Positions 22,721 to 35,333 are shown, counted from the first letter of the stretch. The stretch is DNA of 64,000 bases from Datisca glomerata (GCA_003255025.1 QANY01007889.1:882203-946202), one strand, 5' to 3'. Notes: generated by a model not told the origin, from the letters alone. Numbers and translations are program-made.

Positions 22721-23775
22721 TGTTTTGGGGTTTAGGGTGATGCGTGTATGATTGATCTAGTCTATGCCAAGTATTCCTAGGAACGTGGGTGTTGGTGGTC
22801 GGAGGGTGGAGGACAAGCAATCTTAGGCAGCTGTCGGAAGGTGACAAATGCCTTTAAGACTCTAAAGTATGTGAAAAACTCGATAAGAGAATATTCTCAG
22901 TGTTTGATCTCGGGATTGATGAGAAGTGATTACCTCAGTAACGGTGCTAGGACCCTTTTATATAGATGGGGTCGAGTGGGGACCGCACATATGTCCCTTT
23001 CAACCGCATGCAAATCACATGTCCATGCTTAAAATGTGGTCACACACTAAAAATATGACACCATGCCTAAAATGTGTCACATTCTTAAATGACGTAGCAT
23101 AGAAAATTACGCTCGGGGTTCTCCCGTGACAGCATGGGATGCCACGCCTAGGCTTCCCCCTGTGGCGGCATTGGGAACCACCCTCAGGGTTCCCCCAAGG
23201 TGGCATGAGGAGCCGCCTCCAGGTTCCCCCGAAGTGGCTCGGGAAACTATGCAAGGGATTCCCCGTGGAGACATGGAGAGCCACCTTGAGGTTCCCCCGG
23301 TGTGGCATGGGGAGCCACCCTCGGGGCCCCCCCGGAGTGGTATAGGGAGCCGCCCTCGGGGTTCCCTTCCGGAGGAGCCGCCTCCAGGGTTCCCCCGGAG
23401 TGGCATGGGGAGCCGCACCCGGGGGTTCTTTCAGGGCGGCATAAAAGAGGCACATCCTTCAAGGAGATATTCCCATCCATGCGTAGCAAACCTTGTCCTA
23501 ATCCTACCAGTTCACAGCCCCAAGATTGTTCCCAGGCAAGAAAAGACCTTCGAATCTTTGTCACTAAACTCGAAGATGAAGTACCACATTTAATACACGA
23601 TTTCATATAATGGGATCGCCACTTTTATAAAACAGGAGCATTCCTTACATACATTATTTTGTTAATATCACGCGCCAATTTACGTTATTCCATGTAAGTG
23701 CCACATGGACATGTCTTTACATTCCATGTGTTCCCTTTGATACGTTAGTCTTAACGATGTGGCTCACTATTTATA
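22721..23775 (-). repeat. 5' LTR of the gag-only element
   Basis: Partner of 18874-19863, about 65 bp longer. The GC-rich array inside it is shorter (about nine units), and a stretch of about 150 bp between the array and the end (about 23456-23620) has little counterpart in the left LTR. Confidence 0.8.
23110..23440. repeat. GC-rich ~36 bp tandem array inside the right LTR
   Basis: About nine diverged copies of the same unit as at 19270-19722, at the same relative place in the LTR. The copy number differs between the two LTRs. Confidence 0.85.
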
Positions 23776-24192
23776 GTGTGTTTATAAACTACTCAAGTTC
23801 TGAAACTTTCATCTATAAATTAAGAGTAAAGACAGAGGCGTCTCTAGACGAACTCTTCTAAGAAAGTTCAGAATGATATTTTTAGTTTTAGGATCGACTC
23901 GACAATCGAATCTGATTATGATTATTAGGTTGAACCAATGGAGGTCAGTCTTGGGGCATGAGCGTGGAGACTCAAATGGTTAACCTAGACGTGTTATGAA
24001 CATGTTGAATAGAATGGTAACAAATTAGTTTAGAGCCCAAAACCGTTAACCAAGCTCTAAATCTAATTATTACACTTTAAGAGTATTTTCATAAATACCT
24101 TAATCTTGAGGTGAATTCGTTGCTTAAATTTATTAGTTTTAATATTTGATATGTCAAATGAGTGAGTTCGAATCAACGGACAATACCTCGAC

Positions 24193-25553
24193 TGTTGAGA
24201 TTGTAATTCAATTAAGTTGGAGTTACGTGATTCACATACATGGAAATTCGTGGTTCTATTGCGAAAGCAATAATATCACCTTATGTTTTATTGATTGGTG
24301 TGTGAATAAATTAACCTGACCAGGTATAAGATCATTCACTGTTATGTTTTTCTTACTCACATTCAATAAATGAGTCAATGAAATAATAACAAGAGAGGTA
24401 AAATGTTAAATTTATATTCCGCTCTTGTTACTGATATTCACGATGGGTATTATGTGTAAAATATTTTGTGGACCATGAAAATAGAATGGTTTATTTACAC
24501 CGATAGAAAACGTTAGCGCATGACTTTAGAGTTGATTCGGCATCGAACCTATAGTGGAGTTGTACGATGTCAGGATTAAGTAGGTTGAAGATTTATGAGG
24601 ATAAATTTGCTGAGTATTTAAATCCTTAGTTTTGTTCATGTGTATCCATTCAGTCTAAAAAATAGCTCATAAGAACATGAATAGAGAAACGAAGTAAATT
24701 GGATCGAAATGTGTTTTGGTGCCAAAATATATTTTCAACACCCATATGTTATGGGTGATGCCACTTATCTAGTTAAGTGTGATTATATGTATTGAAATTA
24801 ATTAGTTTATTATTTTCTAATTATTGGATAATTAGTAAATAAAAAAATATTTAATTAATTGATAATGATCAATTAAATCTAACAATTGGATTGACGAATC
24901 TCGATATAACTCAAACTCTAGGGAATATTACATTTTTTTGGCAATTATGAATATAGAGGGTGAATTTAAAAAAATTTAAAAATATATGGGTATATTTGTA
25001 AATATCAAAAGTTGCATTTTAACTATATCTAATAGTAATCTGATTGTAGATAGATCGTGGATAAGATACAATTGTTTGTTAACAAATCAAAAGAGAAAAA
25101 CATTTTCCTCTCCCTTTCCTGTTGCCGCCGAAAATTATATTGAATGATAAAATGTTCGATATCGCTTTTTCAATCATTTCGAGAGCCCACATTCAAATTC
25201 TTACACAAAATTCTTATGTGATATATTTATGAAATTAACAGGTTATTGTTGGTGAACAAAATTCGTAAATCATTTTCGAAGTTCAAACGCGTGATTTAGA
25301 TCCCGAAGCTTGACAAACACGAAGAACCTCGAAGAAATTTTGCCAGTTCAGAAATTCTCTGATACAAGGTATAGGTGAAAGAATTGTTTCTAACCTTATC
25401 TTCTCATTTAATGTCGTATATGCATAATCACACGTTGTTTAGCTTTAAGTTATTTGATTAAATAAGTAAATCTTTTTTTTTTGTATTCCACCCACGAACC
25501 GTTCATGGTTTAAATTTGTTTTTAATAAATTTTAAAACCAACTGGTCTCAACA
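24193..25553 (+). repeat. Probable 5' LTR of a second copia element
   Basis: The end is well set: TCTCAACA at 25546-25553 is followed at once by a Met-tRNA-type primer site. The start at 24193 is chosen because TGTTGAGA there is the exact inverted partner of the end. An alternative is that the LTR began near 18751 (TGTAGG...) and was split by the gag-only element inserted at GTGTG; then 18751-18873 and 23781-25553 together form a ~1.9 kb LTR. No 3' LTR is present to decide. Confidence 0.5.
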
Positions 25554-25567
25554 ATTGGTACCAGAAC
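25554..25567 (+). other. Copia primer-binding site
   Basis: ATTGGTACCAGAAC, compared with the copia consensus TGGTATCAGAGC; two mismatches within the core. Confidence 0.7.
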
Positions 25568-27322
25568 AATAGGTTTTTTATTATGCATATTTATATTTGA
25601 AATGAACGTATTGTGAATTTTGTGGATATTGGCATATGATTTTGTATGCTAGATTCAAAGCTGTTTTAAATGTGTTATGTGATTGGATCCCAAACTATTT
25701 GTTATAGGCATTTTTATTTCAATTTAGAATTGATGTACGCCAGATTTGAGGCATAAGATTTATGTAATTTATGCAAAAGTTGTAATTTTATAAATTTGAG
25801 GTAAATTCATAGTCGCCTCGATATCATCATCGGAAACCGCTCGAAACCACGGCCGAGAAGTCACTGGAGCGCACTGTTCACGGGCAAATTACTGTTCGCA
25901 CCAAAATTAATGTTCACGTTGAAATTACTGTTCTAGCCAGAATTACTGTTCGCGTCGGAGTTACTGTTCCGGTGGCCGTTGTACTGTTTCGGTGCCCGTC
26001 ACTGCCGCTGTCCGCTCCAGTGTCGTGCATGATGACTAGGGTTTGTGAAACCCTAGGTGATAACAATTAGGGTTTAGGAAACCCTGCGATGTTTCGCAAT
26101 AACCCTTATCCTATTTTTTATCTTTAAAATTTTAAATTTTAAATGGATAAAGGATATTTTTGAATTCAAAGATAATTATCTATTTTACATTTTTATCTTT
26201 TTTGAATTTTGAATTTAAAATATAATTATCAATGTTATTTCTTTTAACTTTTGTTTTATTTAAAAAATAATTAATAAGATTATTTAATTAGGAAAATAAT
26301 TTTCCTTAATCAAAAGGTTTTAATCAAGATTTAAATTTAAATTTTTTGAATTTTAAATTTGAATTTAAATTTTGAATTTTGAATTTTGAAATTTTAAATT
26401 TGATTTTAAAATGGGAATGGAGTTTTGTAAAGAGTTACAAAGTTGTAAAACAAGCTGAAAGATAAATAGACAATTACAAACGCCATGAAGATTTGTAAAT
26501 TAATTTTTAATTTATTATTTTTTTTGCGTTGTAACTAGAAATGAGCTAGCAGGGAGGTTAATTTAAAATATATGATTTAATTTTAATCGTACATCATCAT
26601 ATAACCATTATAATTAATCTACAATAATGCATGTACATGCTACATGGCAATTTGATGGTTATGATTTTAAAGTGAGATTTAAAATTAAATAGATGATTTA
26701 TAAATTTCATCACGTTTTGTTAATTAATAAAAGTTATGTTTTGAAAAACAACCAAAAATCTTAAGTTTTTTTTTTCAAAAACTAAGTGGTTGGGTTGTTT
26801 ACGTTGAAACTTTCTCAAGGTCTCCAACAAGAACTTGATCGTCCCATAGCAGTCCTCTCTTCAGTGGGAAAAACTTTGGAGTCATGTCGCTTTGAGTCAT
26901 CGAGTTGCTTGAGAAGCTAAGACTTCTAAAGGAAGTGGTGGGGCAAGGCCATCCCATAGATGAACTGTTAGTCTATAGCAACTTTTATGTTTCGATGCGT
27001 TGGTTAAGTACTTAGACTGAAGCACATCAGAATCCCTACTTATGGGCTAGTCAATAAGGCCAAGGTGACCCAAATCTTTGATGATTGGTTAAGCTAGATG
27101 TGGAGACATTTGAGCGTTATCCAAATGAGAAGAGTCTCGATGCGATAGGAGAAAATTTAGACTTCATCCCTCGATAAGACAAGCTATCATTTTTTATCGT
27201 AAGATCATGGAGGAAATATTTTTTTATGGATTTTTAAATATTTAAGCAGTTGCATCATGCGTCATACTTTCCTAAATGATTGAGCATTTATTTACACCGC
27301 TTTATTTATTTTTTCAGTAATC
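25568..27322 (+). other. Long untranslated leader of the second copia element
   Basis: No ORF. At about 25865-25990 there is a short direct repeat based on 'TTACTGTTC', spaced about 18-21 bp, five to seven times. A homopurine/AT-rich stretch follows at 26100-26450 with many TTTAAATTT-type runs. The unusual length for a copia leader may mean that another unrecognised insertion lies here. Confidence 0.4.
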
Positions 27323-30300
27323 ATGTCGCAGTCTCCTCTCTCAACTATTCCTAACATGAACACATTTATTGCTGAAAATTATGTGGATTGGAAATGAAAT
27401 CTTGATATGCGGTAGAAAAGCACAAGTTTGTGCTCACTGCCACTTGTCCCCTTGAGCCTATTGCTGAATCGACTCAAGAGAAAAATGATGCTTATACTTA
27501 TTGGCTTCATTCTGATGAGATTGCCATATTTACATCTTGGCATCTATGAGTGATATGTTGCAATAATAGCATCAGAACGTTGAGACCGCCACTGATATGA
27601 TGTTGAACATCACCAAAATGTTCAGAGATTAGGGTCATCAAGCCAGACAGATAGCTATACGTAACTTCATGAACTTCAGGATAAAACCTGGAACCTTTGT
27701 CAGAGAATATATGATGCTGATCATAAGTGATCTGAATGAGATGAAGATTATAGGTTCTGAGGTTGATGGTGAGACAGGTGGATATGATCCTAGAGACTTT
27801 GCCTAGTATCTTTGAGAATTTCAAGCTTAATTATTCGATGAATAAGCTGAAGTACTCACTTCTTGAGCTTATGAAGGAGCTGCAAGCTGCCGCGACTCTG
27901 TTTCTGAAGGGCAAGAGAAAGTCTGGAGAGGCTAACTTTACTGAAAGAAAGCCTTCCACCTTTGGCTCTAAGAAAAAATAGAGAAAATGTCCAAGGAAAG
28001 CGAAGAAACAGAAGTCGAGAGCTGCCAAAGGCAAGAGCACCGCGAGAGAAGACAAGTGTCATCACTATGGAGCTGCTGGATTTGAAAATGCAACTGCCCA
28101 AAGTATATCAAAGGGTTGGGATCTAGAGGTATAATAATGGTTACTAAGGCCTATTATGTAGCTGACTCTACTTCGTCTTTTTTTGGATTGTAGACTCTGG
28201 AACTACTAACCCTATCTGTTGCTCCTTGCACGGGTTCAGGTAAGCCAGAAGACTTGACGAGGGTGAGTACAGCTTTCGCTGGGGTAATGGAGCACTAGTA
28301 TCGGCCGTATCTGTGAGAACTTTTAAATTATGTTTTGAGAAATATTTTATTATTTTACGTGATGCTTATTATATTCCAGTTTTGGGAAGAATCTTATTTC
28401 TATTGGTATTGAGCAGGAATTTAATCTTAAATTCATTGATAAAGATATTGGTATTTTTAGAAATGAATGCTTAATTGCTGTTGTACACATGTTTAAAAAT
28501 TTATTTCACGTAAAATTAATAGTTCTAATGATATGTGACATTGAAGTGAATAATGATTCATAAATGGATAATAAAAAATTGAAGTATGACTCAACCAATC
28601 TAACATATTTGTGCCACTTACGTCTTGGGCATATTAGCCTGGACATGATTAAAAGACTTGTGAAGGATGGTCCATTGCAAACTTTAAGTGTGAGATCACT
28701 ACCCCACATGCGAATCCTGTATTGAATGCAAAATGACCTAGAGACATTTTTAGCAAAAGGTGAAAGAGCTACTCAATACCTTGAACTCATACATGGTGAT
28801 GTATGTGGGCCATTGAATATCCAAATAAGATGAGGTTATGAATACATCATAACCTTTATTGATGACTACCCACGGTTTGGTCATGTTTATCTAATACGCC
28901 AAAGACTTGGTTGAAAAGCAATTAGAAAAACAAATCAAAACACTACGGTCCGGTCGTGATTGATAGTATTTTCCAGGAGAGTTCATAGACTTTCTTAAGG
29001 AAGAATGTATTATTTTTCAGCTTACAACACTTGGTACGCCACAACAAAATGGTGTGTCAGAGAAAAGGAATTGAACTTTGATGGATACGGTTAGATCTAA
29101 GATGAGTTACTTACCCCTTCCAGATTCTTTGTGGGGATATGCTTTGGAAATAACAACATATATTTTGAACCAAGTTCCATCGAAGACGGTGCCTGGCACA
29201 CCATATGAAAGATGGTATGGACGAAAGTAGTCTATTAACCATTTTAAAATATGGGGGTGCCCAACACATGTTCTAAAAATGAATACAGGTAAGTTGGATA
29301 GTCATTCAGAATTCTGCATGTTTGTAGGATATCGTAAAGGAACGAAGGTGTACATCTTCTACAGTACGACTGGCCAGAAGACATTCGTTAGCACGAATGC
29401 TCATAAAAGTGTACAGTCGAGAAGTACAGTTGTGCTACAGGAATTTTTAAGTGGGAGGACACCGACTCCCCAATCAAAAATTGTTTCTGATTCAATAATG
29501 AAAGAACCACGACAGAAGCTAGAGCCTATGGAGCCTCGACGTAGCGAGAGGATTGTGAGACAAACTGAGAGGTATATATCCTATGGAGAAGCTTTGGTAG
29601 TTGTCTCAGATAAGGACCTTGATGAACCTGTCTCCTACTCAAAGGCCATGGCAGGTACTGAAGCAAACTTATGGCAAGAAGCCATGAACATTGAGATACA
29701 TTCGATGTACTCGAGCTGAGCCTAGAAGCTTGTAGATCCTCCTAAATGGGTAAAACCTATAGGATGCAGATGTATCTATAAGAAGAAAAGAGACCCATAT
29801 GGGACCGCAAAGATATTCAATGCTAGGTTGGTAGCCAAGGGCTACATCCAAAAGGAAGGTATAGACTACGAGGATACATTATCGCCGGCGACCATGCTTA
29901 AATTCATCTAAATCATTTTATCCATTCCTGCTGCCCTTCATTATGAAATTTGGCAAATGGATGTCAAGATTACTTTTATGAATGGAAATTTTGATGAATG
30001 CATTTATATGGCTCAACCAGACTGACTCATGGAGGAAGGCCAAGAGGAAAAAGTTTGTGAACTGTAGAAGTTCATTTATGGACTTAAGTAAGCGTCATGA
30101 TCGTAGAATATTATATTCGATGAAACTATTGAAAACTATGATTTTGAATAGTTAGTGGATGTGGCCCTCTATGTATAAGCTGATACACGAAGAGAATGTG
30201 ATTTTTCTTGTCTTGTACGTAGATGATATTTTACTCATTGAGAATGATGTAGGAAAATTATCTAATGCCAAGATTTGGCTTGCAAAGCAATTTGATATGA

Positions 30301-30668
30301 AGGATCTTGAAGAAGTTGCATTTGTCTTAGATATTCAGATATTTCGAGATAGGAAGAACAGACAATTGACACTGTCCCAAGTATCTTATATTGATAGGGT
30401 GTTGGATCAGTTCAGTATGCCAAACTCCAAGAAAGGATTTTTTTCCTTTTAGACATGGAGTCAGCCTCTCCAATGAGCAGTCTCCCAAGACTCTTCAAGA
30501 AGAGGAAAACATGAGAAAGATTCCCTATGCCTTAGCCGTAAGAAATTTCATATATGCGATGTTTTGCACAAGGCCATGCATTTGCTATGGCGTGGGTGTG
30601 GTAAGTCATTTCCAATCTAATCCTAGAATCGAGCATTGGAATGCCGTCAAACATATCCTTAAGTATCA
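27323..30668 (+). pseudogene. Copia gag-pol polyprotein remnant, truncated in RNase H
   Basis: Gag starts at the ATG at 27323 and runs to about 28130, with a zinc knuckle reduced to C-H-H-Y-G-A-A-G-F. The GAG-pre-integrase block is at about 28608-28740 (H-L-R-L-G-H-I-S, C-x-x-C). Integrase follows (F-I-D-D-Y near 28855, Q-Q-N-G-V-S-E near 29044). RT has V-A-K-G-Y near 29833 and Y-V-D-D-I-L-L-I near 30217. The last copia residues are the S-N-P-R-I-E-H-W-x-A-V-K-H-I-L-K-Y motif of RNase H, ending about 30667. Numerous stops make it dead. It stops abruptly at the junction with an antisense gypsy fragment. Confidence 0.8.
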
Positions 30669-31160
30669 CCACATTGGCAAGCCACTATGGGTAGTCAACT
30701 TCCCTGATGAAATCAACTTTTAGGAGTTTGTCTACTTCTTCAGCTGTATTCCGTTATGGGGAAAAACTTCTTTTTCGTTGTTTCACAGGCTTAACATGGG
30801 GGTTAGTATTCAATTTATGAGAGATAATTTCTTCTGGAATACGTGGCATTTCTTGTGGTGTACTTGTAAAAATATATTTGTTTTCCCTTAAGAAACTTCT
30901 AAACTCTTCATTTTCTATTTACTCAAGTTGAGCACCTATATTTGTTGTTTTTTTAACTTTTATCCTTTGGAAACATAAACTTGTCGCTTCGTACCTTTGA
31001 CGGATCATCATGCCCGTAGTCCTTTAGTCGCTATTGCTTAGTCATCTTTTTTGTTTATCCATTGAGCTTCTTCTTGGGAGTTGTCTGTCTGGCGAATTAT
31101 AGTGCCATTGGGATATGGATGTTTTGGCACCTGATCGTATGTGGATGGAATGACTTTCAT

Positions 31161-33112
31161 CTAATGCAACAATGTTCTTCTCAAAATGGCGTTGTATGGA
31201 GATGGTGTATCAAGGACCACGAATTCTGTTAAATGATTGAAAGGTTCTGCATTTACGGGGAGCGTTATTAACCCTTCTGAGTAACTTATTTCCCCATTGA
31301 ATTCGATCAACAGTTGTGAAGGACCTTGCAACTTTAGATTTCCCATAGACATTTTATCCGAAGTTGATCGATGCAAAATCATATCAACATTCCATTGTTT
31401 ATTAATACTCCTCTAAAGAGGCAATTTCCAACCTAGATTAATGTTACCGGAGCATCATTGTGTTGTCCACCATGAACCCCTAGGTCTAGGTCATCAATAA
31501 TTAGCGACAGATTCTCATTGCTGTCTGATGTGCTTCCCCGTTCCCAATGTCACCCCATGAAGGCTTTTTATAGTATATCTTCCTCTCATTTTTGGTGGTC
31601 CCTTCCTGTTCCGTTAATGCGATTATAATGTCCACAATTCAGAGCGACTGTTCTTTTTTGTCTAGAATCTTCGTTTCCCTTTCATGCTCATGTCTTTCCT
31701 GCTGAACATACTATTGAAGGTATCCATCCCTTACTAGCTATTCGATATAATCTTTGAGCTGGAAGCAATCTTTGGTAAAGTGCACGTAGCTTTTATGGAA
31801 GGATGAATATTTGTCCTTGACTTTGCTACTTGGTTCTTTCATCAACGAGGCTGGTCTTTTTATCCAAGTCTTATTTTTTATCGCCTCAATTTAGTTAACG
31901 GGTATCGTGAGTGGTGAGATTTTATCTCTGGGATGGACTATTTTTGTTGTCTTTCCTTGTTCTCTACGTCGTCCCGCTTGTAGTCATTTTGCGCATCATT
32001 CCTTTCCTTTCTCTCCGTTCTTTTCTTTCCAGAACTAGAGCCCCGATCAGTTTTTCATTGCTCTTCCTTTCTGACAATTTCATCATGCTTTTCTTTTTTC
32101 TTCTAGTGTAATATAAGTTTGAGCTCATTGGAATGTTTTTGCCATTGACAGTGGTTTAATTTTCAACAAATCATCGAACAACAGAGAGTTTGGGTCTAGT
32201 CCCCATCTGAAAAAGCTAACCTTACCACTCGATCATCATAATTTTCAACCTTAGCCATTTCATCTTTGAATCTATGCGTGTATTCATGCAAAGATTCTCC
32301 CTTCTTGATTATTATGGTAAAGAGATATTCTGAATTCTCCATAACCAATCAGTATGTAGAGTACTTTTATAGGAAAATAGAAGATATGGTGGTAACATTA
32401 TTAAGCGAATGAAAAGGAAGGGAACAATAGCATATTAAAGCACAACCGTCCATAATAGTTGGGAACATCCCACACATTAACTCATCTTTATGTTGGTATA
32501 ATGCCATTACTTGTTTGAATCACCTGAGATGGCCTTCAGGATCAGATTTTCCTTCGTAACACTTGAATTTAGGAACAACGAATTTCTTTGGGAATGAAGC
32601 AACAAGTATTTTAGGACTCAAAGGCGAACGTGTAAGCGACTCCAAGTCTGCTTTTTCCAGACTCCCTAGATTCCACATTTTCATCATTTTTCTTTCAAAC
32701 ATTTCTTCCACAACTTTTTTTGTTATGGGTCCTAATGGACGAGTTTCTCCGTCTGTTTCTTTCCGGACCTCAACATCTTACCGTCGCACGTTTTGACTTG
32801 CTTTGGTGTTTGTCTGCCTGACATTCTTCCCTTCCCATTTAGTGCGCTGGTTCTTGCAGTTTTCATGTTCCTCGATGTTTGTCCGTCGACTTACTTCTGC
32901 GCGCGTTTCTGCCAGTTCCCGTTGTAATGTATTTATTTGGTCTTGAACAGTTTGCCGTATTGCGGAGAGCCTCACCATTACGTCGTTCCATTTCTTGCAT
33001 CCCAGTCATGATAGTTTGGATCATTCCTTGAACTTCCGTTTGAGGGTAGGCTGATCAACATGTTCAAAATCATTTCCTTGTTAAGAACTGTATTTGATCT
33101 AGTCCTTGACAT
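31161..33112 (-). pseudogene. Gypsy gag and protease remnant
   Basis: Gag begins at the ATG at 33112 (M-S-R-T-R-S-N-T). A coiled-coil region with Q-R-E-L-A-E-T-R-A-E-V follows near 32900, then the Retrotrans_gag domain near 32690-32260 (P-K-F-x-x-Y-x-G-x-x-D-P-x-x-H-L, and later G-E-S-L-H-E-Y-T-H-R-F). The protease-side block at 31382-31161 has V-V-L-D-T-P-S-P-Y-N-A-I-L-x-R, the conserved end of the gypsy aspartic-protease domain. Confidence 0.75.
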
Positions 33113-33147
33113 TTTGGGATGTTCTCTTGAGTTTTTGAATCATATAC

Positions 33148-33501
33148 TGTAAAGCATATTTTTTGAATCGTAAAGTAAGCAAGCAATAAGAGATGAATAG
33201 AGAGAAATAGAGCTAAGAATGCCTTTTGTTTTGTATTCGATTGTTCCTGTTGAGGTCATCTCAACCTTTATTTATATACAAAATTATATTTATTACTCTT
33301 AATTCTACCTTTCCGTTGTGCCTTTTGTGGAGCTGTTTCGTGGAGATTAAGATTCAAGATCGAGCTGTTGGAAAGGTTTTTTCGAATATTCTTCTGTAAC
33401 CTCTTCTATCATCTAACGATCCTTTATGTTCCACATCTATCTTATTAGACGTTCATTTCAGATCTTGCCACGTGTTCGTCATGACGTTAATATACTGTTC
33501 A
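33148..33501 (-). repeat. Gypsy 5' LTR
   Basis: On the minus strand it starts TGAACAGTATATTAACG and ends CTTTACA. It is homologous to the truncated copy at 16911-17224. Boundaries rest on TG...CA ends and that comparison. Confidence 0.6.
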
Positions 33502-34213
33502 GGGTCCACTCTTTTTGTTTGTTTAATTATTATAAAAATGATTGAGTTTTTCAGTGAATTGAGTTAGATTTGACCGTTCATTTAGATCTGGACACATAAG
33601 ATCTTATGCATAATTAAAGTGAAAAGAAAAAAATATTTTATAGCCTTTTAATTTTTCATAACTCAGTCTGATGCGTCAAATATGACTAAATGGACCACAT
33701 CAGACATGTCCTTTGAAACACAAACATCACATGTGTAGTTTTCTCGAAGAAGAGAAGTACATTACAAAGGAAACACAGAGGAGGCCAAAACAAAAGTGAA
33801 GCAATGAAGATGAAGTAAGGAGAAGATAGGAAGCACACAGATAGATGAGGTGGCAAAAAAGAGATTTGAAATCCCGCCTAAACCCCGGACTTCAATTTCT
33901 TTCTTGATTCAGTTTTATTTCTATGAGCTCTAAGCCACTAAACACTCTTTGCTTTTCACATCTCTCTCTCATTCAAAGTCTCCCTTCTCTTTTTAGACCA
34001 ACCCACGCTTACACCACACCACACCACAAAGCACAAGCCATAAACACATCTCCTCTTTATCTTCCAATCTCATCCTAAACCCTAACCCTACAGGTACTTC
34101 TTAGTTCTTACGCTATCTGCGCCGCTTCCGCCGATTCGTTCTTCTAATTTTCTCGTTTTCCCTATCTCTTTTCACTTAATTTCACCACTATCTTCTTCAC
34201 TGCAGGATCCGTC
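33502..34213 (+). promoter_or_regulatory. Promoter and 5' leader of the HMGB gene, with telo-box and leader intron
   Basis: A double telo-box (CCTAAACCCTAACCCTAC) is at 34074-34091, a motif common in plant genes expressed in dividing cells. It is followed at once by a donor (CTACAG|gtactt), and an acceptor (cactgcag|) lies 8 bp before the ATG. That gives a leader intron at 34094-34205. The upstream part, to the gypsy LTR end at 33501, shows no coding sequence. Confidence 0.6.
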
Positions 34214-34334
34214 ATGAAGGGTGGTCAATCTAGAGCTGCATCCAGAAAGGCCGATACTAAGTGAGTCTCTCTTTTTCACCTTTTCTTTTACTTGTATTTC
34301 TGTTCTTTAACTCTAACCTTTCCGATCAACTATT

Positions 34335-34384
<50 letters not shown>

Positions 34385-35333
34385 ACTCCATTTCCCTCCG
34401 CCTTTCTCGTTTTTATAATTTGATTTTTTCCCATTGGATTTGATAGATTGAAGAGCAAAAGTACTGGAGCTGGTAAGAAAGCGAAGAAAGCTGCAAAGGA
34501 TCCAAACATGCCCAAGAGGCCACCCAGTGCCTTCTTCGTTTTCATGTATTACGAAGTTTCTCAGTTAGAACTATCTTTGAATCCACCTTTTCTTCTGTTT
34601 GGTTGACTTTGTTTTCAACGAATCTGAAGGGAGGAGTTCAGGAAGCAGTTCAAAAAGGACCATCCTAACAACAAATCTGTTGCCGCTGTAAGTAATCCTT
34701 TTCAGATCTACATGTATGTTTCCTCCATGGTACTGGCCTTTTTCTTTTTCGTTTTCTTATGTACTTTTCTAATTGAATCGAATCAGGTTGGTAAAGCTGC
34801 TGGAGATAAATGGAAGTCGTTGTCAGAGGCCGTGAGTATACATGCTTCTTTGCTGCCTTTTAATACCTTTGTACTTGTGCTAATATTTGTTCCCTTTTCC
34901 TTGATGGTGTTTGAATCTCAGGAAAAAGCACCGTTTGTAGCCAAGGCAGAAAAAAGGAAGATGGAGTACAATAAGAACATGCAGGTCTACAATAAAAGCA
35001 AGGTAACGTTTCCCGATCTCATACGACTTTATTAGAACTTTTTTATTTGATATCGTATCATTGTCAAATGACTAATAATGATGTATTTGAATGTGCAGGA
35101 TGAGGAACGACATGGGGCAGATGAGGAAGAATCAGACAAGTCTAAGTCTGAAGTTCACGACGATGAGGAAGATGATGATGGGAGTGAAGAGGTCCGTTGA
35201 CAAATCGTATCTGGAACAAGATACATAATAATTCAGCAAGAACAACAACTAAATGATTACTAAGAAATTACATAAAAAAATGATTTCTAAGAAATCTTTT
35301 TTGTGTTTACAGGAGGAAGATGATGATGAGTAA
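34214..35333 (+). CDS. HMGB: HMGB-type chromatin protein, seven exons, 147 aa
   Basis: Exons: 34214-34260, 34447-34545, 34630-34687, 34787-34831, 34922-35002, 35099-35191 and 35313-35333. All junctions are GT-AG and the phases agree, giving 444 nt. The product has a short basic N-terminus (residues 1-35, rich in Lys), one HMG box (about 36-105, with P-N-M-P-K-R-P-P-S-A-F-F-V-F, W-K-S-L-S and A-E-K-R-K) and an acidic tail (about 117-147). This is the plant HMGB2/3-like layout and length. These proteins bend DNA and bind linker DNA without sequence preference, in the nucleus. The last exon codes only for seven codons of Asp/Glu plus stop. If intron 6 is retained, translation would end two codons later (V-R-stop), with a slightly shorter tail. 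It is convergent with MLH3. Confidence 0.93.
34338..34382 (+). repeat. (CT)n microsatellite in HMGB intron 1
   Basis: About 20 CT units in intron 1, a likely length-polymorphic site. Confidence 0.9.

Larger units (their letters stand above)
18874..23775 (-). mobile_element. Complete non-autonomous LTR element with a gag remnant only (TR-GAG-like, gypsy type)
   Basis: LTRs at 18874-19863 (990 bp) and 22721-23775 (1055 bp) are direct repeats, and the element is flanked by the duplication GTGTG (18869-18873 and 23776-23780). Adjacent to the 5' LTR at 22700-22720 the minus strand reads TTTTGGCAACTCCACTAGGG, which looks like the primer site of Tat-type gypsy elements. The 2.86 kb interior holds only a broken gag; I find no protease, RT, RNase H or integrase motif. 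Such elements need proteins from an autonomous partner. The LTRs are clearly diverged, so the insertion is old. Confidence 0.8.
30669..33501 (-). mobile_element. Gypsy retrotransposon fragment: 5' LTR, gag, protease and the first part of RT
   Basis: Minus strand, from the LTR (33501-33148) through gag and protease to the first ~60 residues of RT. The RT part (about 30850-30669) reads H-K-L-N-x-N-P, V-K-Q-x-K-R-S-F, E-E-V-D-K-L-L and F-I-R-E-V-D-Y-P, then ends at the copia junction. The rest of pol and the 3' LTR are missing. Stops and shifts are frequent. Confidence 0.75.

Noticed and set aside
30391..30723. 110-codon ORF that seems to extend copia RNase H
   Set aside because: The last ~18 codons are antisense of gypsy RT; the frame crosses a fusion junction.
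34330..34545. 71-codon antisense ORF in HMGB intron 1 and exon 2
   Set aside because: Runs through the CT microsatellite and the antisense of exon 2; a shadow.
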